The position numbers and the translations under genes were made by a program. The notes beneath the pieces are model-generated. The model saw nothing but the letters and a program-made list of their open reading frames with translations, searched no databases and was not told the DNA's origin. From a virus, in IMG/VR virus record IMGVR_UViG_3300017989_000239, positions 1 through 36,407 of that record: 36,407 nucleotides of DNA; one strand, written 5' to 3'. Below are positions 9,823 to 17,363 of the stretch, in pieces; position 1 is the stretch's first letter; every line of letters begins with the position of its first letter.

Positions 9823-9851
9823 AGTATGGCATATGTGTGTACATATTGCAA
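9823..9851 (-). promoter_or_regulatory. sigma70-type promoter with embedded operator for the RHH gene
   Basis: Reading leftward: -35 TTGCAA (9846-9851), a 17-base spacer, then -10 CATACT (9823-9828). The spacer holds the inverted repeat ATATGT-GTGT-ACATAT (9831-9846), a typical position and shape for an operator bound by an RHH dimer pair. The gene it would drive starts at 9800. Confidence 0.5.
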
Positions 9852-9910
9852 ATGGGTGCTATCACCTGCTAATTCTAGCTGTTATTGTCTTGGAGACATA
9901 AACTTAATAA

Positions 9911-9922
9911 TCCTATATAGGA
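9911..9922. promoter_or_regulatory. Palindrome overlapping the ribosome site of the 836-aa fibre
   Basis: TCCTATATAGGA is a perfect 12-base palindrome whose right arm includes AGGA of the ribosome-binding site (AGGAGAAAG) for the gene at 9930. It may mildly mask the site in RNA or bind a regulator in DNA. Confidence 0.3.
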
Positions 9923-9929
9923 GAAAGAT

Positions 9930-12440
9930 ATGGCGTTACGTCAAAATACACGTACCTATGTGTACGGAATGGGAGATAACTTAATTGAGATGCCTCAACG
10001 TCCAATTGTAGCACAGAGAGCACCCACAACCGCTGATATTGCTTTTCCGGGAACAATTTGGGTAGATCAGCCTAATGATGACAACTATATTTTAACGAGA
10101 GTTGTCTCAAATAGCGCTACATGGATTAATGCTGGCGGTGGTTCTGGAGCATTTACCACGGTAGCCACAACTGCAGGAATTACTTGTGGAACGACCCTTG
10201 TGGTTGGTACTACGTTGGCAGTACTCGGGAATACAACATTGAATACAGGCCTTGGTGTAGTACAGTCAAGCGCAGCTGGGATTCTTTCATCATCTGATGG
10301 TACAGATGGGCAGGTGTTAATAGCCTCAACTGGGGCAGCCGCACCAGCATGGGCAGCTATAACTGCCGGTGCCGGAATTAATGTAACTAATGGTGCTGGT
10401 TCCATTCAAATCGATGCTACAGGTGCTACAGCAGTAAATTATCCAACAGATGTTGCTGGACCTGTTGTTCCTACAGGCTTGGGTGCGGTTAATGTGCTTG
10501 GTGGTTCAAATATTACTACTGATGGTACAGTAGCAAATACTATTACTATAGATCTAGATAATGATGTAGCTGTTACAGGTGGTTTAACAGCCGGTCATGA
10601 CCTCATTATGTCTGGCGGCTCTATGACCATCACAGCGGATGATGATGTTGCTCAGGCTGTTTATATACATGCAAATGGCGGAACTAATGAAACTATTGAT
10701 ATTCATTCCGATCAAGGGACTGGTGTTAGCGCTATTGACATTCATGCTGATGTTGGTGGTATTGATATTGACTCTGGCCTATCAACGGTAGACGCAATTA
10801 ACATTACTGCTTCTGATGCAGCTGGTGGTATTGATATTGACTCTGGAACAGGCGGATTTGATGTACTTACAACAGGTGCAGTATCTATAGACGGCGGTGC
10901 GGCATCAAATTTGACCGTAACAGGAGCTTTTGATCTAGATGTAGGTACAACTCTAGGATCATTAAATTTAACAGCTGGTGAAGCAGCTGCTGACGCTATT
11001 GTGATTGACGCAACAGATGCAGCTGGCGGAATTGATGTTGATTGCGGTACTGGCGGATTTAGCTTAGTTTGTGGAAACGGTACCGTTGCAATTGAATCTG
11101 GAACAGGCGCAATTAATGTGGGTGTCGACGCTGCGGCTAAAACTGTCACTGTGGGTAGTGTAACAGGCGCAGCAGCAACAGTACTTCAATCGGGGACTGG
11201 AAATACATCGATTACATCGACAGGAACAATCGATATTGATGGAACCGGCGCTATATCTATTAACTCTACCGGTGGCGCACTTAATATCGGTGATGATAAT
11301 GATGCGCAGGCAATAAACGTAGGGACTTCTGCATCCGCTAGAACTGTTACTATAGGTAATACTAACACTACAACTGGTGTTGTGCTGGATTCAGGTTCCG
11401 GAGATATTACAGCAAATGCAACTCTTGGTTCTGTTGTATTAAATTCAACAGAAGACGTTGCTGATTGTATATACTTGCATGCAAATGCGGGTACAACTGA
11501 AACAATTCGCTTGCACTCTGATCAAGGTACATCTTCAACATCCGTGCACATGCAATCAGATGTTGGTGGCTGTGCTATGACAGCAGGTCTTGCTGCAGCA
11601 AATTCTATTGTTATTAATGCGTCGAACGCAGCTGGTGGTATCGATATTGACTACGGGACTGGCGGAATGACAATAGATGCTACCAATGGTGCATTTACCC
11701 TTCAAACAGGAACAGGTGCAATTTCATTGGGTGCCGACGCCGTTGCCAAGACAGTAACTGTCGGAACAACAACAGGTGCCGGAGCTACAACGATTCAATC
11801 CGGATCCGGAAATACAGCTGTAACATCCACTGGTGCAATACTACTTGATTCTGCAGGTGTGTTGGAGATAAACTCTTCTGGTGGTGCAATAAGTATTGGT
11901 AATGATGTTATAGCTCAAGCTGTTAACGTTGCAACAGGCGGAGATCGTACTGTAATAATTGGCTCTGGAACTGGTGTTAACACAGTAACCGTAGAATGTG
12001 GGACGGGCGGAGCAAATTTTGGTACTACAGCAAACGCTCATACAACTACATTAGGGTCAACAACCACAACATCTACAACTGTAATTAACGCTGGCACAGG
12101 TGGATTATCGTTTGTAGCAGCAGGTGATATTGATCCAAATCCAGCTACTGTAAGTGGTGCCGGCGCAGCTCTTACATTAAATGCAAAATTTGGTGTTTGT
12201 ACGCATACCGGTATAACAACTGCTGTTGGCGCGCAACAAACATTCACTATTACTAACAGTGAGGTGTCTGCAACATCAGCAATATTTGTAACAGTTAACA
12301 ACATTGGATCGAATGACTGTAGATTAACACTTGAAAGAGTGAAACCTGCTGCAGGGTCGTTCACCGTTGATACACAGAACAATGGAGGGGCGATTTGCAA
12401 TGGTTCAGTTTACATTGCGTTCTGGGTTCTAACTCCTTAA
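9930..12440 (+). CDS. Large repeat tail fibre
   Basis: An 836-residue protein. Residues 1-75 form an anchor module (RAPTTADIAFPGTIWVDQPN, then TRVVSNSATWI) shared in pattern with the 601-aa fibre downstream. Residues 80-740 are a low-complexity beta-helix-like shaft rich in G, T, D, I and V. It has internal repeats: YIHANGGTNETIDIHSDQGT near residue 243 recurs as YLHANAGTTETIRLHSDQGT near 513, and DAAAKTVTVG near 400 recurs as DAVAKTVTVG near 600. The last 80 residues (FGVCTHTGIT ... YIAFWVL) look like a globular tip. Likely a trimeric receptor-binding fibre. AGGAG precedes the start. Confidence 0.75.
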   Translation: MALRQNTRTYVYGMGDNLIEMPQRPIVAQRAPTTADIAFPGTIWVDQPNDDNYILTRVVSNSATWINAGGGSGAFTTVATTAGITCGTTLVVGTTLAVLGNTTLNTGLGVVQSSAAGILSSSDGTDGQVLIASTGAAAPAWAAITAGAGINVTNGAGSIQIDATGATAVNYPTDVAGPVVPTGLGAVNVLGGSNITTDGTVANTITIDLDNDVAVTGGLTAGHDLIMSGGSMTITADDDVAQAVYIHANGGTNETIDIHSDQGTGVSAIDIHADVGGIDIDSGLSTVDAINITASDAAGGIDIDSGTGGFDVLTTGAVSIDGGAASNLTVTGAFDLDVGTTLGSLNLTAGEAAADAIVIDATDAAGGIDVDCGTGGFSLVCGNGTVAIESGTGAINVGVDAAAKTVTVGSVTGAAATVLQSGTGNTSITSTGTIDIDGTGAISINSTGGALNIGDDNDAQAINVGTSASARTVTIGNTNTTTGVVLDSGSGDITANATLGSVVLNSTEDVADCIYLHANAGTTETIRLHSDQGTSSTSVHMQSDVGGCAMTAGLAAANSIVINASNAAGGIDIDYGTGGMTIDATNGAFTLQTGTGAISLGADAVAKTVTVGTTTGAGATTIQSGSGNTAVTSTGAILLDSAGVLEINSSGGAISIGNDVIAQAVNVATGGDRTVIIGSGTGVNTVTVECGTGGANFGTTANAHTTTLGSTTTTSTTVINAGTGGLSFVAAGDIDPNPATVSGAGAALTLNAKFGVCTHTGITTAVGAQQTFTITNSEVSATSAIFVTVNNIGSNDCRLTLERVKPAAGSFTVDTQNNGGAICNGSVYIAFWVLTP

Positions 12441-12448
12441 TATAGATA

Positions 12449-12504
12449 ATTGATGTTGCCATATGACGCGTCTTTTCGTTATGCATACATATGGCAACAT
12501 CAAT
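12449..12504. repeat. 17-bp perfect inverted repeat
   Basis: Arms ATTGATGTTGCCATATG (12449-12465) and CATATGGCAACATCAAT (12488-12504) are exact reverse complements separated by 22 bases. It begins 8 bases after the stop of the 836-aa fibre. No T run follows. It could be a factor-independent terminator or RNA-stabilising hairpin, or a DNA-binding/recombination site. Confidence 0.85.
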
Positions 12505-12527
12505 GAGGCTTTAAATAGACACTTCTT

Positions 12528-12565
12528 GTACGAGTACCCCAATTAATTGGTACGAGTACCCCAAT
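12528..12565. repeat. 16-bp direct repeat pair, 22-bp period
   Basis: GTACGAGTACCCCAAT occurs at 12528-12543 and again at 12550-12565. The junction makes a perfect palindrome, CCAATTAATTGG. A spacing of 22 bases is two turns of DNA, compatible with paired protein binding on one face. No function can be assigned. Confidence 0.8.
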
Positions 12566-12774
12566 CTTTTTTCAGAATGGCTCTCCTAAAGTTTTTTTTG
12601 TTAAATATTTCCAACGGTAACGGTAACGGTAGTTAAACGTTACTCGTTTAATAGTTCCAAGCTCAGCCTTCCCCAGCTTCAAGCTGGACATTAAATAATT
12701 GTATGCCATATTCTTAGTTGCTATTCTGTTATTGGAAGATAATATTAACAACCTCATTACATGTAGGGAAAAAC

Positions 12775-13014
12775 ATGAAAGAAGAGATAAAGTACAGTAT
12801 AGAGATCAAAATAGACGAAGGTGTTTTTTCGTTTAATATGCCTTATCAGGCTCCACTTTCTGCTGGTCTTGATGCAGCAATGCATTTTTATTTGGTCATG
12901 AAAAAAAGGCTTGATGATTACAATAAAAAGCTTGAAGAAGACGGTAAGCTCAAGATGGTTGAGGAGCCAGAAGCAGAGATTAAAACTGATGATGATATAG
13001 AAGAAAAAGAGTAA
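12775..13014 (+). CDS. Small acidic phage protein
   Basis: A 79-residue protein starting MKEEIKYSIEIKIDEG and ending in a strongly acidic tail (AEIKTDDDIEEKE). I chose ATG 12775 over an upstream in-frame ATG at 12718 because AGGGA precedes it and the extra residues look untranslated. The middle (LSAGLDAAMHFYLVMKKRLD) is predicted helical. A short hairpin (CTCCC/GGGAG, 13021-13036) follows its stop. It leads a small group ahead of the second fibre. Function unknown. Confidence 0.6.
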   Translation: MKEEIKYSIEIKIDEGVFSFNMPYQAPLSAGLDAAMHFYLVMKKRLDDYNKKLEEDGKLKMVEEPEAEIKTDDDIEEKE

Positions 13015-13057
13015 CTCATTCTCCCGAAATAGGGAGGAGTTAATTTGGGAGACGTTG

Positions 13058-13255
13058 ATGGGATTTAGTATATATAAAGTGATTCTTGTCGTGTTATCGG
13101 TGATAATTGGCGTTGGATCTACATATTATTTTAAACTTAAAAAAGATAATCCTATTGAAGAGATTGCTGAAGAAGTTATTAAGAAACAAACAGGAGCAGA
13201 TGTAGACTTAAGTCCAGATACTCCTGAGAAGAAAGATTCGAAGGATAAAAAATGA
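13058..13255 (+). CDS. Small single-pass membrane protein
   Basis: A 65-residue protein. Residues 3-24 (FSIYKVILVVLSVIIGVGST) form one transmembrane helix, followed by a charged tail with IEEIAEEVIKKQTGADVDLS and a lysine-rich end. I take ATG 13058 rather than the TTG at 13055 because GGGAG is spaced correctly. Small proteins with this tail pattern are common in phage genomes. A lysis-associated or virion-membrane role is possible, but there are no two or three helices as in most holins. Its stop overlaps the next start (ATGA). Confidence 0.6.
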   Translation: MGFSIYKVILVVLSVIIGVGSTYYFKLKKDNPIEEIAEEVIKKQTGADVDLSPDTPEKKDSKDKK

Positions 13256-13587
13256 GTTTAGATGTAAGGCTAACCCCAGAAACGTTGCGCTCTCTAGCGT
13301 TTGGCTCAATAGGCGCTAACTATGCAGCAGTCGGTACAGCACTTGCTGAGCCATCCCGTATTTTAATTATTCAAAATTTAACTGATGCGATATTGCTTTT
13401 TTCATTTGATGGAACTAATGATCATCTAATATTAAATACGCTAACATCCGTTGTGATAGATATAACAGCAAATAAAACATCTTCGAATGGATTCTCTATA
13501 GCTAAAGGTACGACAATATATGTTAAACGCTCTGGTGTTCCAACAACTGGCTCAGTATACGTAAGTAGCTTTTATGGAGGATCGTAA
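13252..13587 (+). CDS. Small virion-associated protein
   Basis: A 111-residue protein (LRSLAFGSIGANYAAVGTAL; ILIIQNLTDAILLFSFDG; ends TGSVYVSSFYG). I know this compact beta-sandwich-like pattern as a conserved small structural protein in podovirus tail regions, but it has no assigned function. It overlaps the membrane-protein gene by 4 bases at its start and the next fibre gene by one base at its end, so all three are tightly coupled. Confidence 0.6.
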   Translation: MSLDVRLTPETLRSLAFGSIGANYAAVGTALAEPSRILIIQNLTDAILLFSFDGTNDHLILNTLTSVVIDITANKTSSNGFSIAKGTTIYVKRSGVPTTGSVYVSSFYGGS

Positions 13588-14873
13588 TGTCACAAATATT
13601 AGGTGCTGGAGGTGGAGGAAGCATTACTGTTCCTCTTCCAGTTAATCAAGGTGGTACGGGTCTTGTTACGATAACAGATCACGCAGTAATGGTTGGATCT
13701 GGTACAGGTGCAGTTACACCCGTTGGTCCTGGTACGAATGGACAGTTATTAATAGGCTCAACCGGTGCTGACCCTGCATGGGCTGCATTAACATCGGCTG
13801 GAAGTACAATTAGTATAACCGGCGGTGCTGGAACATTGGATCTAGATGTTGGTGCAACAGTAGCTACATCTTTTTCAGGAGATGCGGGATCGGCGGTTCC
13901 TGCTGCAAATGTTCTCATACTTACAGGCAATACAAATATAACTACAGCGGCTGCAGGTAACAGTGTTTCTTTCAGTGTTTCTGGAACTACTGATCATGCG
14001 GTACAAGTTGGTAATGCAGGTGGTGGTTTAACCTCATTGGGTATAGGTGCGACAAACCAAGTTTTACTTGGCAATACAGGTGCAGATCCTTCCTGGGGTC
14101 AAGTTGATTTAACTGCAGCTGTTACTGGAACACTTCCAGTTGGCAATGGTGGTTCAGGAGCTACGACATTTACAGATCATGGCGTTCTGCTAGGTTCTGG
14201 CGCTGGAGCATTTTCAGTTACAGCGGTAGGAGCTACAGGAACGGTACTTAAAGGTAATACAGGGGCAGATCCTACGTATGGTGCGGTAGATGTTACAACA
14301 GACATTACGGGTACGTTGCCTGTTGGTAATGGTGGTACGGGAGTTGCCGATCCAACAGACCATTCATTGCTTGTGGGCTCCGGTGCTGGAGCGATGACAG
14401 AGCTTGGAGTTGCAACTAATGGACAGCTTCCAATTGGATCAACAGGTGCAGACCCTGTGCTAGCGACAATAACCGCTGGAACAAATATATCTGTTACGAA
14501 TGGTGCAGGTTCTATTACTGTTAATTCTACAGCTGTAGAAGGTATTGCGTGGAACGAGGTTACCGGAACAACACAAGCCGCAGCTGTAAACAATGGATAT
14601 ATCACAAATAATGCTGGTTTGGTTACAGTTACATTACCTGCAACTGCTTCTGTGGGATCTGTAGTTCGTATTATGGGTCTTGGTGCAGGTGGTTGGAAAT
14701 TAGCACAGAATGCTTCTCAGTATGTACGCTGGGATGAATCAACTGTTACAACTACAGGTGTAGGTGGCTCATTAGATTCTACAGATGATCATGATGCTGT
14801 TGAATTGCTCTGTACAGTAACGAATAATGGTTGGTCAGTGTTGTCATCTAAAGGAAATATTTCTGTTACTTAG
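13587..14873 (+). CDS. Tail fibre with GGTG-type repeats
   Basis: A 428-residue protein. After a glycine-rich start, the shaft repeats LPVGNGGTG / TDHGVLLGSGAGA / QLLIGSTGADPAWA units about every 45-50 residues through residue 310, a pattern typical of trimeric phage tail-fibre shafts. Residues 318-428 (IAWNEVTGTTQAAAVNNGYI, later LPATASVGSVVRIMG and GWKLAQN) form a distinct beta-rich tip of a kind often found at fibre ends. The start overlaps the previous stop (TAATG). Likely receptor-binding. Confidence 0.7.
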   Translation: MSQILGAGGGGSITVPLPVNQGGTGLVTITDHAVMVGSGTGAVTPVGPGTNGQLLIGSTGADPAWAALTSAGSTISITGGAGTLDLDVGATVATSFSGDAGSAVPAANVLILTGNTNITTAAAGNSVSFSVSGTTDHAVQVGNAGGGLTSLGIGATNQVLLGNTGADPSWGQVDLTAAVTGTLPVGNGGSGATTFTDHGVLLGSGAGAFSVTAVGATGTVLKGNTGADPTYGAVDVTTDITGTLPVGNGGTGVADPTDHSLLVGSGAGAMTELGVATNGQLPIGSTGADPVLATITAGTNISVTNGAGSITVNSTAVEGIAWNEVTGTTQAAAVNNGYITNNAGLVTVTLPATASVGSVVRIMGLGAGGWKLAQNASQYVRWDESTVTTTGVGGSLDSTDDHDAVELLCTVTNNGWSVLSSKGNISVT

Positions 14874-14882
14874 GAGCAAGAT

Positions 14883-15545
14883 ATGGCGAAAATAAATAGT
14901 ATTAATAATAAGTCTCAGGAGCTCACGATAGATCCTGGGAATTCTGGTGATTCATTTGTGCAATTCGATATTAATACTACTGGAGAATTTCGCATAGGTG
15001 TTGATGATGATGATGGAGATGCATTTAAAATAAGTCAGGGGTCGGCGCTTGGATCTAATGATACATTTGTGGTAACGTCTGCTGGAGAAATTACTCAACC
15101 TCTTACACCGGCTTTTTTGGCGGTGCTTAATTCAGACATATCGAATGTAACGGGGGATGGTACAGCTTATACTGTTGTTTGGGACACAGAAGTTTTTGAT
15201 CAAAATTCGGATTTTGATGGTACATCAACGTTCACAGCTCCTGTAACGGGAAGATATCTGTTTTCCTGGGGACTCACTATGGATGCTTTGACCGCAGGTA
15301 TGACAGTCATGTACGGAAACCTTGTGACGAGCAATAGAAGTTATACTGTTTTCCAATGCGATCCAGGTTCTTTTAGAAGCACAAACGATGAAGTTGGGCT
15401 TTGCTTTGAGTTGCTTTGCGATATGGATGCCTCAGACACAGCCAGCGTGCAATTTAATGTACAGAACGGGACAAAGGTAGTTGATCTTATTACAAACGGC
15501 TCTGCAGATACGTATAATTTTTGGTCGGGGTATTTAGTATGTTAA
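14883..15545 (+). CDS. C1q-like tail protein, paralogue 1
   Basis: A 220-residue protein. The N-terminal module (INNKSQELTIDPGNSGDSF; FDINTTGEFRIGVDDDD; ISQGSALGSND) is nearly identical in the next two genes. Residues about 77-220 form a C1q/TNF-like jelly roll: SDFDGTSTFTAPVTGRYLFS is the hallmark strand pair, and the protein ends GYLVC. Such domains trimerise and bind ligands at phage fibre tips. AGGAGC precedes ATG. It starts 9 bases after the 428-aa fibre. The head domain differs strongly from its paralogues, suggesting diversified receptor binding. Confidence 0.7.
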   Translation: MAKINSINNKSQELTIDPGNSGDSFVQFDINTTGEFRIGVDDDDGDAFKISQGSALGSNDTFVVTSAGEITQPLTPAFLAVLNSDISNVTGDGTAYTVVWDTEVFDQNSDFDGTSTFTAPVTGRYLFSWGLTMDALTAGMTVMYGNLVTSNRSYTVFQCDPGSFRSTNDEVGLCFELLCDMDASDTASVQFNVQNGTKVVDLITNGSADTYNFWSGYLVC

Positions 15546-15558
15546 TGTTAGGAGTGTT

Positions 15559-16212
15559 ATGGCAAAAATGAATGCGATAAATAATAAATCTGGCAGCCTT
15601 ACACTAGATCCAGGTGCATCAGGCGACTCATTTATACAATTTGATATCAATACAACAGGCGAGTTTCGGATTGGTGTCGATGACGACGATTTAGATAAGT
15701 TTAAGATATCACAAGGTTCTGCATTAGGCTCCAACGATACAATGGTAATTACAGCGGCGGGAGAAATTACATATCCACTAACCTCCGCATTTTGTGCCTC
15801 TGTTACCGCATGGGGAGGTACTAACGTAACCGGTGACGGCACTGATTATACAATAGCATTTACTACCGAGTATTTTGATCAGAATTCTGATTTTGATGGC
15901 ACTTCTACATTTACGGCACCAGTAACAGGAAAATATTATATTACCGCTAGTGTTTTGGTAGATGAAGTATCAGCGTGTACATCATCACAGTTTAAAATAG
16001 TAACCTCAAATAGAACTTATAAAGCTTATGTACTGAATGTGTCACAATATGCTCACGCAGCGAATTACCAAGCAACATACTCTTTATCAGCTTTAGCAGA
16101 TTTTGATGCGAGTGATACCGCAACCATTCATGTTGATCTTGCTGGAGGAGGTAAAGTTGTTGATATTGGATACGGTGGCCGTGGAATGTTTAGTGCGAAT
16201 CTCGTGTGTTGA
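15559..16212 (+). CDS. C1q-like tail protein, paralogue 2
   Basis: A 217-residue protein. The N-terminal 75 residues match paralogues 1 and 3 (DPGASGDSFIQFDINTTGEF; VDDDDLDKFKISQGSALGSN). The C1q-like core SDFDGTSTFTAPVTGKYYIT is conserved, but the following loops (residues 135-190) have no close match to its neighbours. It ends SANLVC, keeping the terminal valine-cysteine. The gap to paralogue 1 is 13 bases, with AGGAG in it. Synonymous codon differences within the conserved blocks indicate an old duplication, not a recent copy. Confidence 0.7.
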   Translation: MAKMNAINNKSGSLTLDPGASGDSFIQFDINTTGEFRIGVDDDDLDKFKISQGSALGSNDTMVITAAGEITYPLTSAFCASVTAWGGTNVTGDGTDYTIAFTTEYFDQNSDFDGTSTFTAPVTGKYYITASVLVDEVSACTSSQFKIVTSNRTYKAYVLNVSQYAHAANYQATYSLSALADFDASDTATIHVDLAGGGKVVDIGYGGRGMFSANLVC

Positions 16213-16226
16213 TATAAGGAATTTGC

Positions 16227-16892
16227 ATGGCAAAAATGAATACAATAAATAATAAGGCTGAAGAACTCAAAATTGACCCGGGAGCTTCCGGCGACTCATT
16301 TGTACAATTTGATATTAACGGCACTGGTGAGTTTAGAATCGGTGTTGATGATGATGATTCAGATAAGTTTAAGGTTAGTTATGGTTCAGCATTAGGTTCT
16401 AATGACTGTTTAGCGATTACTAATGCAGGCGAGGTAACCAAACCATTACTACCAGCATTTTCTGCTAGTATTTCGAGCTTTATAGCAAATGCAACAGGGG
16501 ATGGGACAGCATATACTGTCGTGTTTGCTACGGAAACGTTCGATATCAATTCTGATTTTGATGGCACTTCTACGTTTACGGCTCCAGTAACAGGAAAATA
16601 TAAGTTATGTTCTAATATACTATATAAAGATATAGGCGCTTCGCATAATGATGCTTATATCGAAATTGTAACTTCAAACAGAACATATCGCTCGTTAACA
16701 TGTGAGCCCTCTGTTCTTGATCAGTCTTCTACGCAGCTTAATCCAGGACAGATTAGTGTATTATGTGATATGGATGCATCAGATACGGCAACAATTAGAG
16801 TTAAAGTGTCTGGATCTACTAAGACAGTTGATGTTGGATATAGTGCAGGAACAGATATCCAATCAATATTTTGTGGTTATTTAGCTTGTTAA
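16227..16892 (+). CDS. C1q-like tail protein, paralogue 3
   Basis: A 221-residue protein, the third tandem copy. Conserved N-terminus (MAKMNTINNKAEELKIDPGA; GEFRIGVDDDDSDKFKVSYG) and C1q-like strand pair (SDFDGTSTFTAPVTGKYKLC). The C-terminal head is diverged, with LCDMDASDTATIRVKVSG shared in outline with paralogue 1, and ends GYLAC. It follows paralogue 2 by 14 bases with a weak AAGGAA site. All three would have similar attachment but different surface loops. Confidence 0.7.
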   Translation: MAKMNTINNKAEELKIDPGASGDSFVQFDINGTGEFRIGVDDDDSDKFKVSYGSALGSNDCLAITNAGEVTKPLLPAFSASISSFIANATGDGTAYTVVFATETFDINSDFDGTSTFTAPVTGKYKLCSNILYKDIGASHNDAYIEIVTSNRTYRSLTCEPSVLDQSSTQLNPGQISVLCDMDASDTATIRVKVSGSTKTVDVGYSAGTDIQSIFCGYLAC

Positions 16893-16901
16893 AGGAAAAA
16901 A

Positions 16902-17198
16902 ATGAAAATACAAGTCGACGGAAAAGATTTATTTGAGCTTACAGATATTCAAAAGAAGGTAATACAGAATGATATCCCCTCTGAGATATTTGAAGCGGAT
17001 ATGAAAAGAAGAATTTTTAACGTAATTAATCACAAGTATGAGCAATGCTTCAAGCGCCTTAAGGTAGAATGGGAACCTAAATTAGAAAGAGCTGGTGTAG
17101 AATCTATACCTACAAATAAGGATAAATTTGCAGAGTTAGTATTTAAACAACCTGACTATAAAGATAGAAGCGCAAGGGATGCTGAATCTAAAGTATAG
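16902..17198 (+). CDS. Conserved small phage protein (98 aa)
   Basis: A helical, charged protein: MKIQVDGKDLFELTDIQKKV, NVINHKYEQCFKRLKVEWEP, ending near a KFAELVFKQPDYKDRSARD tail. I recognise this type from many uncultured podovirus genomes, where it is conserved among tail genes without an assigned role. AAAGGAAA precedes ATG. It lies 9 bases after paralogue 3 and 9 bases before a 48-residue gene, inside one continuous transcription unit. Confidence 0.55.
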   Translation: MKIQVDGKDLFELTDIQKKVIQNDIPSEIFEADMKRRIFNVINHKYEQCFKRLKVEWEPKLERAGVESIPTNKDKFAELVFKQPDYKDRSARDAESKV

Positions 17199-17207
17199 GA
17201 GAATCTG

Positions 17208-17354
17208 ATGCCTTATAGGGTAGGAACTAAGAGAAAAAAGGGTTGGCCTATATTAAAAAAAGAGGGTGGCTCTTGGAAAGTTGTTGGATATTCGAATAGT
17301 AAGAGTAAAGCGCAGGCTAGTATTCGTGCACGCTACGCTTCTGAAAACAAATAA
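17208..17354 (+). CDS. Very small basic protein (48 aa)
   Basis: MPYRVGTKRKKGWPILKKEG, then SWKVVGYSNSKSKAQASIRA and a short RYASENK end. The closing pattern (SKxKAQAxIRAxYA) is widespread in tiny phage proteins that occur next to tail or capsid genes. It has a good ribosome site (TAGGAGAATCTGATG) and fits exactly between its neighbours with 9-base gaps. Function unknown; the predicted charge is strongly positive. Confidence 0.55.
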   Translation: MPYRVGTKRKKGWPILKKEGGSWKVVGYSNSKSKAQASIRARYASENK

Positions 17355-17363
17355 GGATTAACT

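Larger units (their letters stand above)
12441..12774. other. 334-base intergenic region rich in repeats
   Basis: No convincing gene. It holds a 17-bp inverted repeat, a 16-bp direct repeat pair containing a CCAATTAATTGG palindrome between units, and a short tandem array of GGTAAC/GGTAGT units near 12615-12634. A 61-codon leftward frame (12572-12757) lacks a good ribosome site and its oddest stretch simply encodes the tandem hexamers, so I do not call it a gene. Confidence 0.5.

Noticed and set aside
12528-12565. CRISPR-like interpretation of the direct repeat pair
   Set aside because: Only two units with a 6-base gap, no spacers of usual length and no cas genes.
12572-12757. Leftward 61-codon open frame
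   Set aside because: No good ribosome site; the striking YRYRYR stretch is just the translation of a hexamer array. It might be a gene remnant but cannot be supported.
12718-12774. Upstream ATG extending the small acidic protein
   Set aside because: The extension is hydrophobic and unlike the rest, and the ATG at 12775 has AGGGA at correct distance.
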